Below, piece after piece: positions 39,277 to 47,844 of a stretch of DNA of 64,000 nucleotides. The notes under the pieces were generated by a model that searched no databases, was not told the origin of the DNA, and saw only the letters and a list, made by a program, of their open reading frames with translations. The stretch comes from Algoriphagus sp. NG3 (GTDB taxonomy: Bacteria > Bacteroidota > Bacteroidia > Cytophagales > Cyclobacteriaceae), in contig NZ_CP139421.1 of NCBI RefSeq assembly GCF_034119865.1, forward strand, positions 2,294,001 to 2,358,000. Reading direction: 5' to 3'. The translations under genes and the position numbers were made by a program. Position 1 is the stretch's first letter, and each line of letters starts with the position of its first letter.

Positions 39277-39329
39277 AGTAGTTTACTTTGTGTAAACTCA
39301 ATTCAGGACAAGTCACTGTTTGAAAAGGA

Positions 39330-39510
39330 ACTAGAAGTCAAAGGGGGAGTTTGGTAGGTGCTGGATTGGGCACTGGGATAGAAATCAGTCGTTCGTGTGA
39401 CACGAACGGGGGCGCAATGGGTTTCGAACTCCAGTCTCTTGGTTCTTGACTCTTGGTTCTTGGTTCTGGTTCTTGATTCTAGCTACTTGCTACTTGCAAC
39501 TGATGACTGC
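39330..39510. repeat. CT-rich micro-repeats and small palindrome downstream of the receptor gene
   Basis: A gttcgtgtgacacgaacggggg palindrome relative lies at about 39391-39412 (shortened to gttcgtg/cacgaac), then cttggttcttgactcttgg words (39437-39480). Similar words recur near 43615-43655. No gene is seen. Confidence 0.6.
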
Positions 39511-39513
39511 GAC

Positions 39514-41853
39514 TTAAAAATTGTAGCGTGCAGTCAGCAGCATTATCCTAGTTTCCCGTTTGGCCCTGAATTCCTGTGAGAAGGTGTTGGTCAGTGTCTC
39601 GCCGGCAAACCTATCTGTATTGAAAACATCCCTGACACTAAGAAGCAGGCTTGCTTTGTCCTTAAAAAAGGATTTCTGGAGGCTGGCATCCACAGAGTAC
39701 CGGGCGAGATCCCTCCCCTGGGCCTCGATTTCAGGAGAATCGTAATTCCCTACCACCTGTAAGTTGAGACCTAAGGGCAGCTTGAAATCCTGGGTGAGTT
39801 TTGCGTTCCAAGAAAACCCAGCATTCGTAAACTCTTCTCCTATATTTGAGCCATCGACCGCAATCCTAAACAGCGTAAGCCCTCCGTTTAGTGAATACCA
39901 ATCACTGACTTCAGAAACTCCTATAAATTCCAGTCCATAAGATTGGGATGAAAGCAAATTGGCAGGTTGGGAATAGGAAATCCCGTCCTCTACGATGGTA
40001 ATGAAATCCAGCTGCCCATTTACTTTTCTATAAAACAAGTTGGTCGTAAAACTGGATTTGTCAAAATTAGCCAGGTGCCCCAGTTCAAAGGAATTGATCA
40101 TCTCTGGCTCCAGTTCTGGGTTCCCCCGTCGGATATTCAAGGAATCCGTAATATCCGGGAAAGGGTTCAATCTCCAGGCTGTAGGCCTGTCTATCCTTCT
40201 GGAATAAGTGACTTTGAGGGAATGATTGTCGTTAAGGTTATACATGCCCTGCACACTTGGAAAAAGGTTGAAATACCGCTGTTGATTTTCCTCATCCGTA
40301 TTTCTGAGGTAAGTATCCACCTTGGTATATTCACCCCGAAGCCCTAAGGCATATTCAAACTTTTCCTTTGCTGAGGAAAAAATCGCATATCCCGCATGGA
40401 TCTCATCCTGGTATAAAAACTGGTTGCTGATAGCAGGATCCTCTACAAATGAGCCTGAGGCCTCTTCATACCTCAGGTATTGGTAATCGTTATCAAACTT
40501 CCTGATGTTGGACTTTAGTCCTGCTTCAAACTGCCCAGTTTCCCAAGGTTTGATGTAGTCTGCCTGAAGTACCGTGATATTTCTTACCTCATCTGTAAAA
40601 GCCCTTTCCTGCCCTGTCCGGTTTTCCGGAAGGGGATCCAGTGTATTGGTGAATATGTCTATATTCTGTGTTTTAAACTGGTTTCTATAGGAGTGGCTTG
40701 CAGTGATACGGAGCAAGTTGCCATCCTCATCAAAATTATGCTCAAAGATCAGGGCATTGTCCAGCCCCTCGTCGATTTCATCTTCATTATTACGCCTCAC
40801 ATAGTCAAATGCTTCATTTCCGCCCTCTGTATCGAGACTGCTAAGCTCAGAGTAGAGGGTATTGGTCTGAAAATCATGCCCATACTGATACACTCCCTCA
40901 TAGCTTAGCACACTATTCCCGAAGTAATAATCCGCACCAGCATTGAGGTTATGGCCCTTGTTTCGGTCAGATCCATAGGTAGTCTGTTCAAGTCTTTCCT
41001 GATCTTCGAAAATCTCCCGAATGGAGCTCCGTTTGCTCACCCCTTTCCAATTTCGAAAATTATAGCCCCCATATACATTAAAAGTAGGCGTACGGTGATT
41101 GATCCTGCCGCCTATATTGGATCTGCCCCTGGTTCCATAAGTTGCCTCCAACCCACCATGGGTACCCAGATCCTGGCCTTTCTTCAATATAATATCTATC
41201 ACTCCGCCTTCCGCCGCGGCATCGTAGCGTGCATTGGGGTTATTTATCACCCTGATTTCCTCCACCGCGCTTGCGGGTAACTGATCCAGATTTTGTGTCA
41301 GTGAGGAATTTCTCCCATTAACGAGAATATTCGTGCCACTACTACCTCTAAGCGAAATAGTACCGTCTTCGGATACGGAAATAGAGGGGGTGTTTCTGAG
41401 CACATCCAATAAGGTACCACCAGCATTTGCCAGGTTGTTTTCCGGGGTAATGGTAATCCCTTCCAAGCTTGCCCGAACTGGCATTTTGCTGGTTTGGACC
41501 ACCACTTCTTCCAGATTTTCAGCTTCTCCTACCATCTCCATTTCTCCCAAAGAAACTTTTCCGGTCACCTTCACATCCTCCACTACCAAATCTTTGTAGC
41601 CTATAAAAAACGCTTTAAGGACATAAGTCCCCTTCGCCGCTTCAACTGAAAACCTGCCCTGCTCATCCGTGTCCGAAAAGGAAACAGGCTCCGGAGATGT
41701 GGAAGTCTCAAACAGGGCTACCTGCACGTAGGGCAGCGGTTCCTTACCTTCCCCGTCTTTTAGAGTACCACTTACCTGAAACACCTGTGTCCAGCCTATG
41801 AGCGGCGTGGCCAATAGAATAAAAAACAGGGAAATTTTAGGCAATAGGTCCAT
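39514..41853 (-). CDS. TonB-dependent receptor / outer membrane beta-barrel protein
   Basis: The 779-residue protein has a signal peptide (1-22, ending in GWTQ), a carboxypeptidase-regulatory-like beta-sandwich (about 25-105, VSGTLKDGEGKEPLPYVQV shortened), a plug domain (about 120-215, including LLDVLRNTPSISV and VNGRNSSL and the INNPNARYDAAAEGGVI segment) and a long beta-barrel ending in an aromatic residue (LTARYNF). This is the 'outer membrane beta-barrel family' subgroup related to TonB receptors; no clear TonB box was identified. The substrate is unknown. It follows the histidine kinase gene by 151 bp in the same direction, suggesting regulation by, or co-expression with, that two-component system. 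Confidence 0.93.
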   Translation of the reverse strand: MDLLPKISLFFILLATPLIGWTQVFQVSGTLKDGEGKEPLPYVQVALFETSTSPEPVSFSDTDEQGRFSVEAAKGTYVLKAFFIGYKDLVVEDVKVTGKVSLGEMEMVGEAENLEEVVVQTSKMPVRASLEGITITPENNLANAGGTLLDVLRNTPSISVSEDGTISLRGSSGTNILVNGRNSSLTQNLDQLPASAVEEIRVINNPNARYDAAAEGGVIDIILKKGQDLGTHGGLEATYGTRGRSNIGGRINHRTPTFNVYGGYNFRNWKGVSKRSSIREIFEDQERLEQTTYGSDRNKGHNLNAGADYYFGNSVLSYEGVYQYGHDFQTNTLYSELSSLDTEGGNEAFDYVRRNNEDEIDEGLDNALIFEHNFDEDGNLLRITASHSYRNQFKTQNIDIFTNTLDPLPENRTGQERAFTDEVRNITVLQADYIKPWETGQFEAGLKSNIRKFDNDYQYLRYEEASGSFVEDPAISNQFLYQDEIHAGYAIFSSAKEKFEYALGLRGEYTKVDTYLRNTDEENQQRYFNLFPSVQGMYNLNDNHSLKVTYSRRIDRPTAWRLNPFPDITDSLNIRRGNPELEPEMINSFELGHLANFDKSSFTTNLFYRKVNGQLDFITIVEDGISYSQPANLLSSQSYGLEFIGVSEVSDWYSLNGGLTLFRIAVDGSNIGEEFTNAGFSWNAKLTQDFKLPLGLNLQVVGNYDSPEIEAQGRDLARYSVDASLQKSFFKDKASLLLSVRDVFNTDRFAGETLTNTFSQEFRAKRETRIMLLTARYNF

Positions 41854-42004
41854 CGGATAAGCTAGTTGGTTTTGATGTAAGATTAAGGAAACATTCTATA
41901 CCAAATTTGAAGTTTAGCCAGGTCTTGCCAAAAAATCCATGCATAGATGATAAATGTGCCAATCCTTCATAACGATAGCTTTTAAACTACTACTGGCCTC
42001 CCCC

Positions 42005-43258
42005 CTACTTAAAGTGGATCTGGATGATATGGAAAGGCTTCTGGAAAGTATAGTGCAATCCGAACCCGTAATTTTTGCAGATCTGATGTACGATGGCCAA
42101 TCCAAGCCCCACGGAATCCTGCTTATCCCCTTCTTTTTTGAACCGTTGCAACATTTCCCTAGGGTCAAAGGCAGGTGTCTTTCCGGTATTTTTTATTAGG
42201 AGCTTAGCACTATCCAGTATGATTTCTATCACTCCTCCTTCCTGATTATGTTTGATTGAATTACTCATCAGGTTGTGGATAAGAATCTCAGCCACATAAG
42301 GATGAATAGGCAGCATCACTCCCTGCTGTATGTCCTGCCTAAGCTGGAGATCATGCATCTGGACCACCTCCTCCAGACGGATGATACTATTCTGCAACTC
42401 CTCGCTGAAATCCATAGGAGCAGGGGTCTGAAACTCATCATTTTCCAGTTTGGCCAATATGGCGAGGGATTTTACTATTCTTCTGATCCGCTCATTGTTA
42501 TCAAAAGCTGACTGGATCAATGCGGCCTGTTGTTCAGTGATGGATTCATTCATCAGGAGTTCGAGATTGCCCCTTACCACAGCAGAAGGTGTCTGGATTT
42601 CATGGGAGAGGTTTTCGGAAAACTCCTTTATCTTACGGTAATCGTTGAGCAATTTGGCGGACATTTTTTCCAGAAAACTATTCAATAAATCAAATTCATA
42701 GACTCCGCTTGCCGTAAAACTCAGCGGCTTGTTTTTTTGCAGGGAGAATTGCTGCAGGAGTTGCAGACTTTTGTGAAAAGGATTGAATATTTTTTTGGAT
42801 ACTGCCCTGAGGAAATAGCCTATGAACAGCAACTGGGCAAAAAACACCGTTAACATGGTAATCACAATAGTCTCTGTGATATCATCCGCTTCGACCACAA
42901 GATTATAGTAAGAAATCCGGTAATGGCTTCCGTTGATTTTGAAAGACCTACTGGCTTTGAGCTGGGTCTCATTTCTGTTCATAGGATCGTGGTAGGCCAG
43001 TGTATCCCTTAACCATAGCTCCTCTTCAGGCCAGTCCATAGGAATCTTATCAATTTCTAATCTATCATACACCAATTTATCAGCCGGAGCACCCTGCGCT
43101 ATCCTTTCCGCGTAGGATCCGATCTGTCGGTCCAGTTCCATTCCCAATTCAAAATCTATTTCAGAACCGAGTTTTTTATAGATCACAACAGTCCCTATCA
43201 GCAAAGCCGCTACAGTGATTCCCAAAAACCAGAGACTTATGATGTTGATTAGTTTCAT
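42005..43258 (-). CDS. Sensor histidine kinase
   Basis: The 417-residue protein has two membrane segments (about 7-27 and 131-150) enclosing a roughly 100-residue periplasmic sensor. The dimerisation/phosphoacceptor box is ENLSHEIQTP with His219, the N box HNLMSNSIKHN, and the G box SVGLGLAIVH with a following aromatic-rich tail. It belongs to the HisKA/HATPase_c class and should phosphorylate the OmpR-type regulator encoded upstream. The two genes are separated by 440 bp of repeats rather than being adjacent as usual. The signal sensed is unknown. Confidence 0.95.
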   Translation of the reverse strand: MKLINIISLWFLGITVAALLIGTVVIYKKLGSEIDFELGMELDRQIGSYAERIAQGAPADKLVYDRLEIDKIPMDWPEEELWLRDTLAYHDPMNRNETQLKASRSFKINGSHYRISYYNLVVEADDITETIVITMLTVFFAQLLFIGYFLRAVSKKIFNPFHKSLQLLQQFSLQKNKPLSFTASGVYEFDLLNSFLEKMSAKLLNDYRKIKEFSENLSHEIQTPSAVVRGNLELLMNESITEQQAALIQSAFDNNERIRRIVKSLAILAKLENDEFQTPAPMDFSEELQNSIIRLEEVVQMHDLQLRQDIQQGVMLPIHPYVAEILIHNLMSNSIKHNQEGGVIEIILDSAKLLIKNTGKTPAFDPREMLQRFKKEGDKQDSVGLGLAIVHQICKNYGFGLHYTFQKPFHIIQIHFK

Positions 43259-43698
43259 CTGTTTATAATTTGATTTTTAACGGCCAGATGGAATCTCGCA
43301 CTGAAAATAATCATCCCTCTGTGTGTCGCTTACGACGTGCTCGATTTCATATGATTATAATTGTTTTTCAATGGTCATATGGAATCCCTGCCTGCGGCAG
43401 GCAGGTCGCATACATTATAATCACCCCAGTGTGTGGCTCTTGAGTCATGCCTGCCTGAAGGCAGGCTCGATTTCATATTTTTTGTAAGGTGTCCGGTGTC
43501 GGGTGATGGGTGTCCCATGTATGATGTATGATGTATTTTCCGATCTAGATTCTATGTTCCTACCTCCGATAGGCAAGCTTGATTTTAGGCTCCTACCCGG
43601 TAGGCAAGCTTGATTCTTGCGTCTCGGCTCTTGGTTCTCGACTCTTGGCTCTACTTATTGTCGCTCCAACCATGCCTTTCCGCATCATGTAGCCCAGC
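43259..43698. repeat. Repeat insertion between response regulator and kinase genes
   Basis: Two successive copies of a roughly 100-bp unit (atggaatc ... ataatca ... tgtgtg ... ctcgatttcatat) start near 43287 and 43377. Each later copy carries cctgcctg/caggcagg hairpins, followed by gatgtatgatgtatttt and cttggttctcgactcttgg words. No gene is supported. Confidence 0.75.
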
Positions 43699-44382
43699 TT
43701 ATGTTGCGGCAGTATCAAATTTATACCCCAGACCATATACAGTTTTGATATAATCCCTGCCACCAGCCGCTGATACTTTTTTGCGTAGGTTTTTTACGTG
43801 CTGGTAAACAAAATCAAAATTTGAAAGGTCATCTGTGTAATCTCCCCACAAGTGATGCGCAATAGCGTTCTTCCCCACTACCCTGTCCTTATTCGTCAGA
43901 AAAAAAAGCAGCAGATCGTATTCCTTCTTGGTAAGGTCCAGTAAATCACCGTGAATAAATATCTGAAGCTGGGAATTGAGAATAGTGATTTCATTAAAAG
44001 CCAACTCATCAAATCCCTGCATCTTGGTTCTTCGATAGATGGCCTTCAACCTTGCCAGGAGTTCCGACAGGTGAAATGGTTTTGCCAAGTAATCATCTGC
44101 CCCTTTATCCAATCCGTACAACTTATCATCTAAGGAATCTTTGGCGGAAATTATTAAAACGTTTGTGTCATATTTATTTGATTTGATCAACTCTAAGAGT
44201 GTCAGGCCATTTCCGTCCGGCAGCATCAGATCCAGCACAATGCAGTCATAGCCATAACTGAGTATCTTATCCTGGGCTTCAAAAAGAGTCACCGCACTTT
44301 CACAGCGAACCCCCTGATCCTGTAGGTATTTGCTGATGTTTAGGGTAAGTTCCGCATTATCTTCTACTAAAAGAACCTTCAT
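43699..44382 (-). CDS. OmpR-family response regulator
   Basis: A 227-residue two-domain regulator. Receiver domain: acidic pocket Glu7-Asp8, phosphoacceptor Asp51 in VLDLMLPDGNG, Lys101 in YLAKPF. C-terminal winged helix (about 130-223) with LTKKEYDLLLFFL and the ending VKTVYGLGYKF, typical of OmpR/PhoB. It should bind DNA as a dimer after phosphorylation by the kinase encoded downstream. The whole set (regulator, kinase, receptor) reads in one direction. The stretch upstream of its start is short and AT-rich before the next repeat field begins. Confidence 0.96.
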   Translation of the reverse strand: MKVLLVEDNAELTLNISKYLQDQGVRCESAVTLFEAQDKILSYGYDCIVLDLMLPDGNGLTLLELIKSNKYDTNVLIISAKDSLDDKLYGLDKGADDYLAKPFHLSELLARLKAIYRRTKMQGFDELAFNEITILNSQLQIFIHGDLLDLTKKEYDLLLFFLTNKDRVVGKNAIAHHLWGDYTDDLSNFDFVYQHVKNLRKKVSAAGGRDYIKTVYGLGYKFDTAAT

Positions 44383-44489
44383 TAGTCTGCATTTTTATAT
44401 GCCCATAATATTGTTTAGCATGTATCTCTGGCAAAAGCTAATACTTTCTTTTGAAGCAAATCTGAAGTTGTGAAAAAAAAATTCTGATT

Positions 44490-45180
44490 GGTTTTTGTGA
44501 AGATGGGAGGTGGGAAGTGGGAAGTTGGAGGATGGAAGTTGGGAAGTTGGGTGACCGAAGACAGGAGACCGAAGACGGAAGACAGTGGGGTGCTGGGTGG
44601 CAGATGTGGGGTGTCCGGTGTCGGATGACCGATATTGGGTGTGGGAAGTACGAAGTGGGAAGCTAAAATCCTGTGTAAACGAGCAATGCCGTAGGCCTGC
44701 CTGACCGGTAGGCCCGCCTCCCGGAGGGCAGGCAGGCATGATAGGTTTTGTAGCCTCGGGTTTTAACCCGGGGATTCAATTTGAATCACAGCCATTGCCC
44801 TCGGAGCACACAGTCCCGATGGAAATGAGCGTCAAGTCCGAGGGCTGGAAATGACACAATCGGTGTTGGGTGGCGGAAGACCGGAGACCGAAGACGGAAG
44901 ACAGTGGGGCGCTGGGTGGCAGATGTGGGATGTCGGAGGTTTGATGTTGGAGCAGGTAGTAGATAAAGTCACAGTATCCAGTCGCAGTGGCAGGCAGTCT
45001 GAAGACTGCATTATTATAGGCATGAGTCATGAGACTCCCGCCAACGGAGCACAATACTGCTCTGTGGAGACACTAACCAGGGAGAAAATCCGAACCTGTC
45101 TCAAACAGCTGGCTCAAACAGCTGGCTCGCTGGAGCATCAGAAGCCATTCGCGTGACATGAACGGGGCACAGTGGGTTAT
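44490..45180. repeat. Repeat field upstream of the response regulator
   Basis: Mosaic of ggaagttgg, gaagaccgaagacgg and gatgtcgg words (44510-44640 and 44860-44945), a caatgccgtaggcctgcctg hairpin block (44690-44800) matching 20343-20470, a ggcagtctgaagactgc palindrome block (44989-45052), and a gttcgtg-type palindrome relative near 45148. No gene is supported. The remaining 180 bp to the GH43 gene look unique. Confidence 0.75.
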
Positions 45181-45361
45181 GAATTAAAGATTGATAGATT
45201 TACATAGGGCGTTTGTACCCGGCATAAAATACATGTAGATTAAGTTTGGGCTGAGCTCTTTGGACTTTTTTGGAAAGCCCATCAGTCAAGAACCCATTTA
45301 ATCACGATCACTGTCATATTGTATTTACTAAGACCTTTTCTAATGTAATTTTGAGAACCTT

Positions 45362-46372
45362 ATGAAATCAAACCAATTCATTTCAAAAATTCCACTTGCT
45401 TTAGTTTATCTGCTCCTTTCGTTTTTCTGTAAGGCACAGCAAGTTCCTATTACTAAAAGCGACATTCCTTTAGACTCCATCCGGTTAAGCGACCCTTATA
45501 TTTTGGCGGACCCAAAAACAGAGCTGTATTATATGACAGGTACCGGGGGTATGCTGTGGAAAAGCGCAGACCTCAAGGTCTGGGAGGGGCCTTTTAAAAT
45601 AACAGAAACCGATCCTTCATCCTGGATGGGACCCAAGCCTATGATCTGGGCAGCTGAGCTCCATGCATACAAGGATAAATATTATTATTTCGCGACTTTT
45701 ACCAATACAAATGTAAAGATCGATACCATAGCCGGCAATATAATAGACCGGCGAGCGAGTCATGTGCTGGTAAGCGACCATCCGGACGGGACGTATATCC
45801 CCATGGATGACCCCATTTATCTACCGGCAGATAAACCCACCCTGGACGGGACTTTTTGGGTGGATAATGACGGAAAGCCCTATATGGTATATTGTCATGA
45901 ATGGCTACAAAATCTGGATGGTACGATTGAAATGATTGAGCTAAAGCCAGATTTGAGCGGTTCCGTAGGTGAGGGAAAACTACTTTTTAAAGCCAGTGAC
46001 TCCCCATGGAGCAGGGAAAAAGATCAAAATGGTCTTGATATCCCCAACAAAGTTACAGATGGCCCATTTCTGTTTCTTACCGGTACGGGAAGTTTGGGAA
46101 TGCTATGGACAAGTTGGATACATGATGACTATGTACAAGGAGTGGCTTACTCTGAGAGCGGAGATTTGAAGGGACCTTGGATCCAAGAATCAGCTCCTAT
46201 TACCCCTTCCAATTTTGGTCATGGAATGCTGTTTGAAACTTTTGATGGAAAAATGTTAATGGCAGTGCATAGCCATAAATCCGTCAATGGAAGATATATA
46301 CGAGTTCCCCACCTGTTTGAGGTGGATTTATCGGGTGACAAGCTGAGGGTTATAGGCAGGTATCAGCCGTAG
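45362..46372 (+). CDS. Secreted glycoside hydrolase family 43-like protein
   Basis: The 336-residue protein starts with a signal peptide (1-25, ending in CKAQ) and has five-bladed propeller features of GH43 arabinosidases/xylosidases: LSDPYI with the predicted catalytic base Asp44, WAAELHAY, TLDGTFWVDNDGKPYMVY with Asp162, VTDGPFLF (231-238), and GHGMLFETFDG followed by AVHSH. The third position is VTDGP where many GH43 enzymes have a glutamate-glycine-proline; as I recall some subfamilies share this, so activity is likely but not certain. It should act on arabinose- or xylose-containing glycans in the periplasm or outside. It stands alone on the plus strand between repeat fields. Confidence 0.9.
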   Translation: MKSNQFISKIPLALVYLLLSFFCKAQQVPITKSDIPLDSIRLSDPYILADPKTELYYMTGTGGMLWKSADLKVWEGPFKITETDPSSWMGPKPMIWAAELHAYKDKYYYFATFTNTNVKIDTIAGNIIDRRASHVLVSDHPDGTYIPMDDPIYLPADKPTLDGTFWVDNDGKPYMVYCHEWLQNLDGTIEMIELKPDLSGSVGEGKLLFKASDSPWSREKDQNGLDIPNKVTDGPFLFLTGTGSLGMLWTSWIHDDYVQGVAYSESGDLKGPWIQESAPITPSNFGHGMLFETFDGKMLMAVHSHKSVNGRYIRVPHLFEVDLSGDKLRVIGRYQP

Positions 46373-46767
46373 GTATGGAGGGGCGGGTGACCGGTAACCA
46401 ATATTGGGTGAGCACCGTCATTGCGATGAGGTACAGTCTGCCCCGATTCGTCGGGAACGAAGCAACCTCTATCGCAGTAGGCAGTCGCAGAATGGAGAAA
46501 TAAAATGAAAGATGAGTCTAAAAGCTAAGGATTACGATTGAAAGATTTGTTAATTGGAGATCTCCGACTTCAAATCCTATGGTTTGGGATGGTGATTACA
46601 AATCCCAAATAGATAGATAAATTAGGCCTTAAGGAACTATAATAGCCCAGGGTGAGGAAGTAAGATGCAACCCTGGGCAAGTGACACAAATTCTCTTCAG
46701 CGCTGGCTCACAGATATCATATGGAGACGGGAGTTTTGGTCGATACTGCGACTGAGTTTGTCTTTAC
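46373..46767. repeat. Repeat field downstream of the GH43 gene
   Basis: Contains one cgtcattgcgatgagg arm (about 46415), gcagtcgcag words and a diverged third copy (about 46640-46750) of the tagcccagggtgaggaag/caaccctgggc block that flanks the giant gene. No gene is supported. Confidence 0.7.
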
Positions 46768-47013
46768 TCATTCAGAAGCTTTTTTACTTAAATGCCTTAG
46801 CGTATAAATTTCCTCTTTACAACCGCATACCGGACAGATACTTACATTGCTTTTTATTTCGGTGGCATTTTTTAAGGCTTCAAATGCAGAATTAAATGCG
46901 CCCAAATAATCTCTCTCATAAGGGGAAGGCAATTCAGGACAGCTTCTTTCGTGAATAAGTAACTTGCCATTGAAATCGGGGTTAGAAGATAGATAAAAGA
47001 ATTTCATATTCAT
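46768..47013 (-). CDS. Small conserved-looking cysteine protein of unknown function
   Basis: An 81-residue frame with FYLSSNPDFNGKLLIHERSC, then ELPSPYERDYLGAF, a short helix FNSAFEALKNATEI, and SICPVCGC. The pattern (an N-terminal strand, a His-x-x-x-Cys element, a tyrosine-leucine-glycine strand, and a C-terminal CPVCG) resembles a family of small bacterial proteins I recall with a similar N/x/G-H-x-x-C and C-terminal Cys pair, probably metal-binding. The recognisable composition in a region otherwise made of repeats supports a real gene. Its role is unknown. Confidence 0.6.
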   Translation of the reverse strand: MNMKFFYLSSNPDFNGKLLIHERSCPELPSPYERDYLGAFNSAFEALKNATEIKSNVSICPVCGCKEEIYTLRHLSKKASE

Positions 47014-47383
47014 TAAATTGTTTTTAATACTTTTTTCATCTCCCGTTACAATTTCATGACCAATACTAGAAGAAGCTATAGAATCACCTCATTTCAATCT
47101 GAAATGAGGATTTAATGATTTTAAATACAAATTTTTAGTGGTCGAATCGGGAACAGAATATCCCATTATGTAGGGAAGTGGGTGAGGAGGGACTTGTAAG
47201 ACAGCCCCAGGTTGTCCAGGGGGTAATCGAAGAGGATGATTTCGATTGCTAATTTTCAATGATCAATGGAAAAAGAGTCGATGGTCCACGGCCGACTGTC
47301 CACGGTTCGCGGGCGTGGTAGTCAGATGCCTGCTTCAAGATTTTTCAGTGCCCACAGGTAGGCAGGCTTGGATCTACTAAAAT
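47014..47383. other. Gap without recognised gene
   Basis: The first 130 bp look unique and AT-rich; then come short ccacggccgactgtccacgg words (about 47286) and a caggtaggcaggcttgg hairpin relative (47355) leading into the inverted-repeat element. Nothing else was recognised. Confidence 0.5.
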
Positions 47384-47668
47384 AGGGCATACTGAAAAAC
47401 GCCATTAATAATCAAAAGCTATCATTTTGAACAATTAACCCATTTTTCATGCGAGCTGTTATTCAGCAAGTGCAAGTTTTTTGACGAAAATAGGTCTTTC
47501 TCCATGCCCCAGCAAAATCCCAAATTCGGGATTTCCTGAGCTAGCCTCAGGGATACCATCTTCTACGTAAGCCTCATTTGAAGTATAAGCATACATCTCC
47601 ACTCGGCCGCCTTGAACCTGCCTTCCGTTAGGCAGGCCTGGTATGTCTGAGACTTCTTCAGCAAGCCC
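47384..47668. mobile_element. MITE-like element, copy 1 (285 bp)
   Basis: The element begins agggcatactgaaaaa and ends cttcttcagcaagccc, which form imperfect terminal inverted repeats, and is flanked by aaaat on both sides. It aligns along its whole length with 63341-63626. Internal hairpin 47514-47521/47528-47534 and a gcctgcct/aggcagg hairpin near 47617-47636 are shared with the other copy, with paired base changes. It contains no gene. Confidence 0.75.
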
Positions 47669-47699
47669 AAAATTAAAGACTTCAGACTTTTTTTACGGC

Positions 47700-47785
47700 A
47701 TAGCTTGGCAGTCTGAAGACTGCAATCAGGAAGGCACAATCCTGCCTGTCGGCAGACAGGTCAGGAGACTCCCGCCAACAAAGCT
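47700..47785. repeat. AGTCTGAAGACT palindrome family member
   Basis: The unit runs from ggcagtctgaagactgc through a cctgcctgtcggcagacagg hairpin to gactcccgccaac. Relatives occur at about 44989-45052 and 57393-57465. Confidence 0.65.
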
Positions 47786-47788
47786 AAA

Positions 47789-47822
47789 ACAAAAAAAAAT
47801 CACAGGCTTGCACCTGTGATTT
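47789..47822 (-). terminator. Intrinsic terminator of the wza-wzc operon
   Basis: On the minus strand aaatcacaggtg/cctgtgattt forms a strong stem with loop, followed by at least eight T, 23 bp after the wzc stop. Confidence 0.88.
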
Positions 47823-47844
47823 AGAACTATTGAAATTATAAGAA

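Larger units (their letters stand above)
38430..39315 (-). mobile_element. Truncated IS3-family insertion sequence
   Basis: Two consecutive transposase frames of IS3 organisation remain: an intact orfA and an orfB cut off after its first catalytic aspartate. The orfA-side end is probably TGACTTGTCCTGAATTGAG at 39315. The other end has been replaced by the repeat field at about 38430, so the element cannot move by itself. Confidence 0.8.

Noticed and set aside
39388..39510. Possible tRNA-like or CRISPR-like repeat near gttcgtgtgacacgaacgg
   Set aside because: No cloverleaf, no regular spacer length and only a single palindrome here; it belongs to a dispersed hairpin family.
45346..45353. TAATTTTG as a promoter box for the GH43 gene
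   Set aside because: It is only 9 bp before the start codon, leaving practically no leader.
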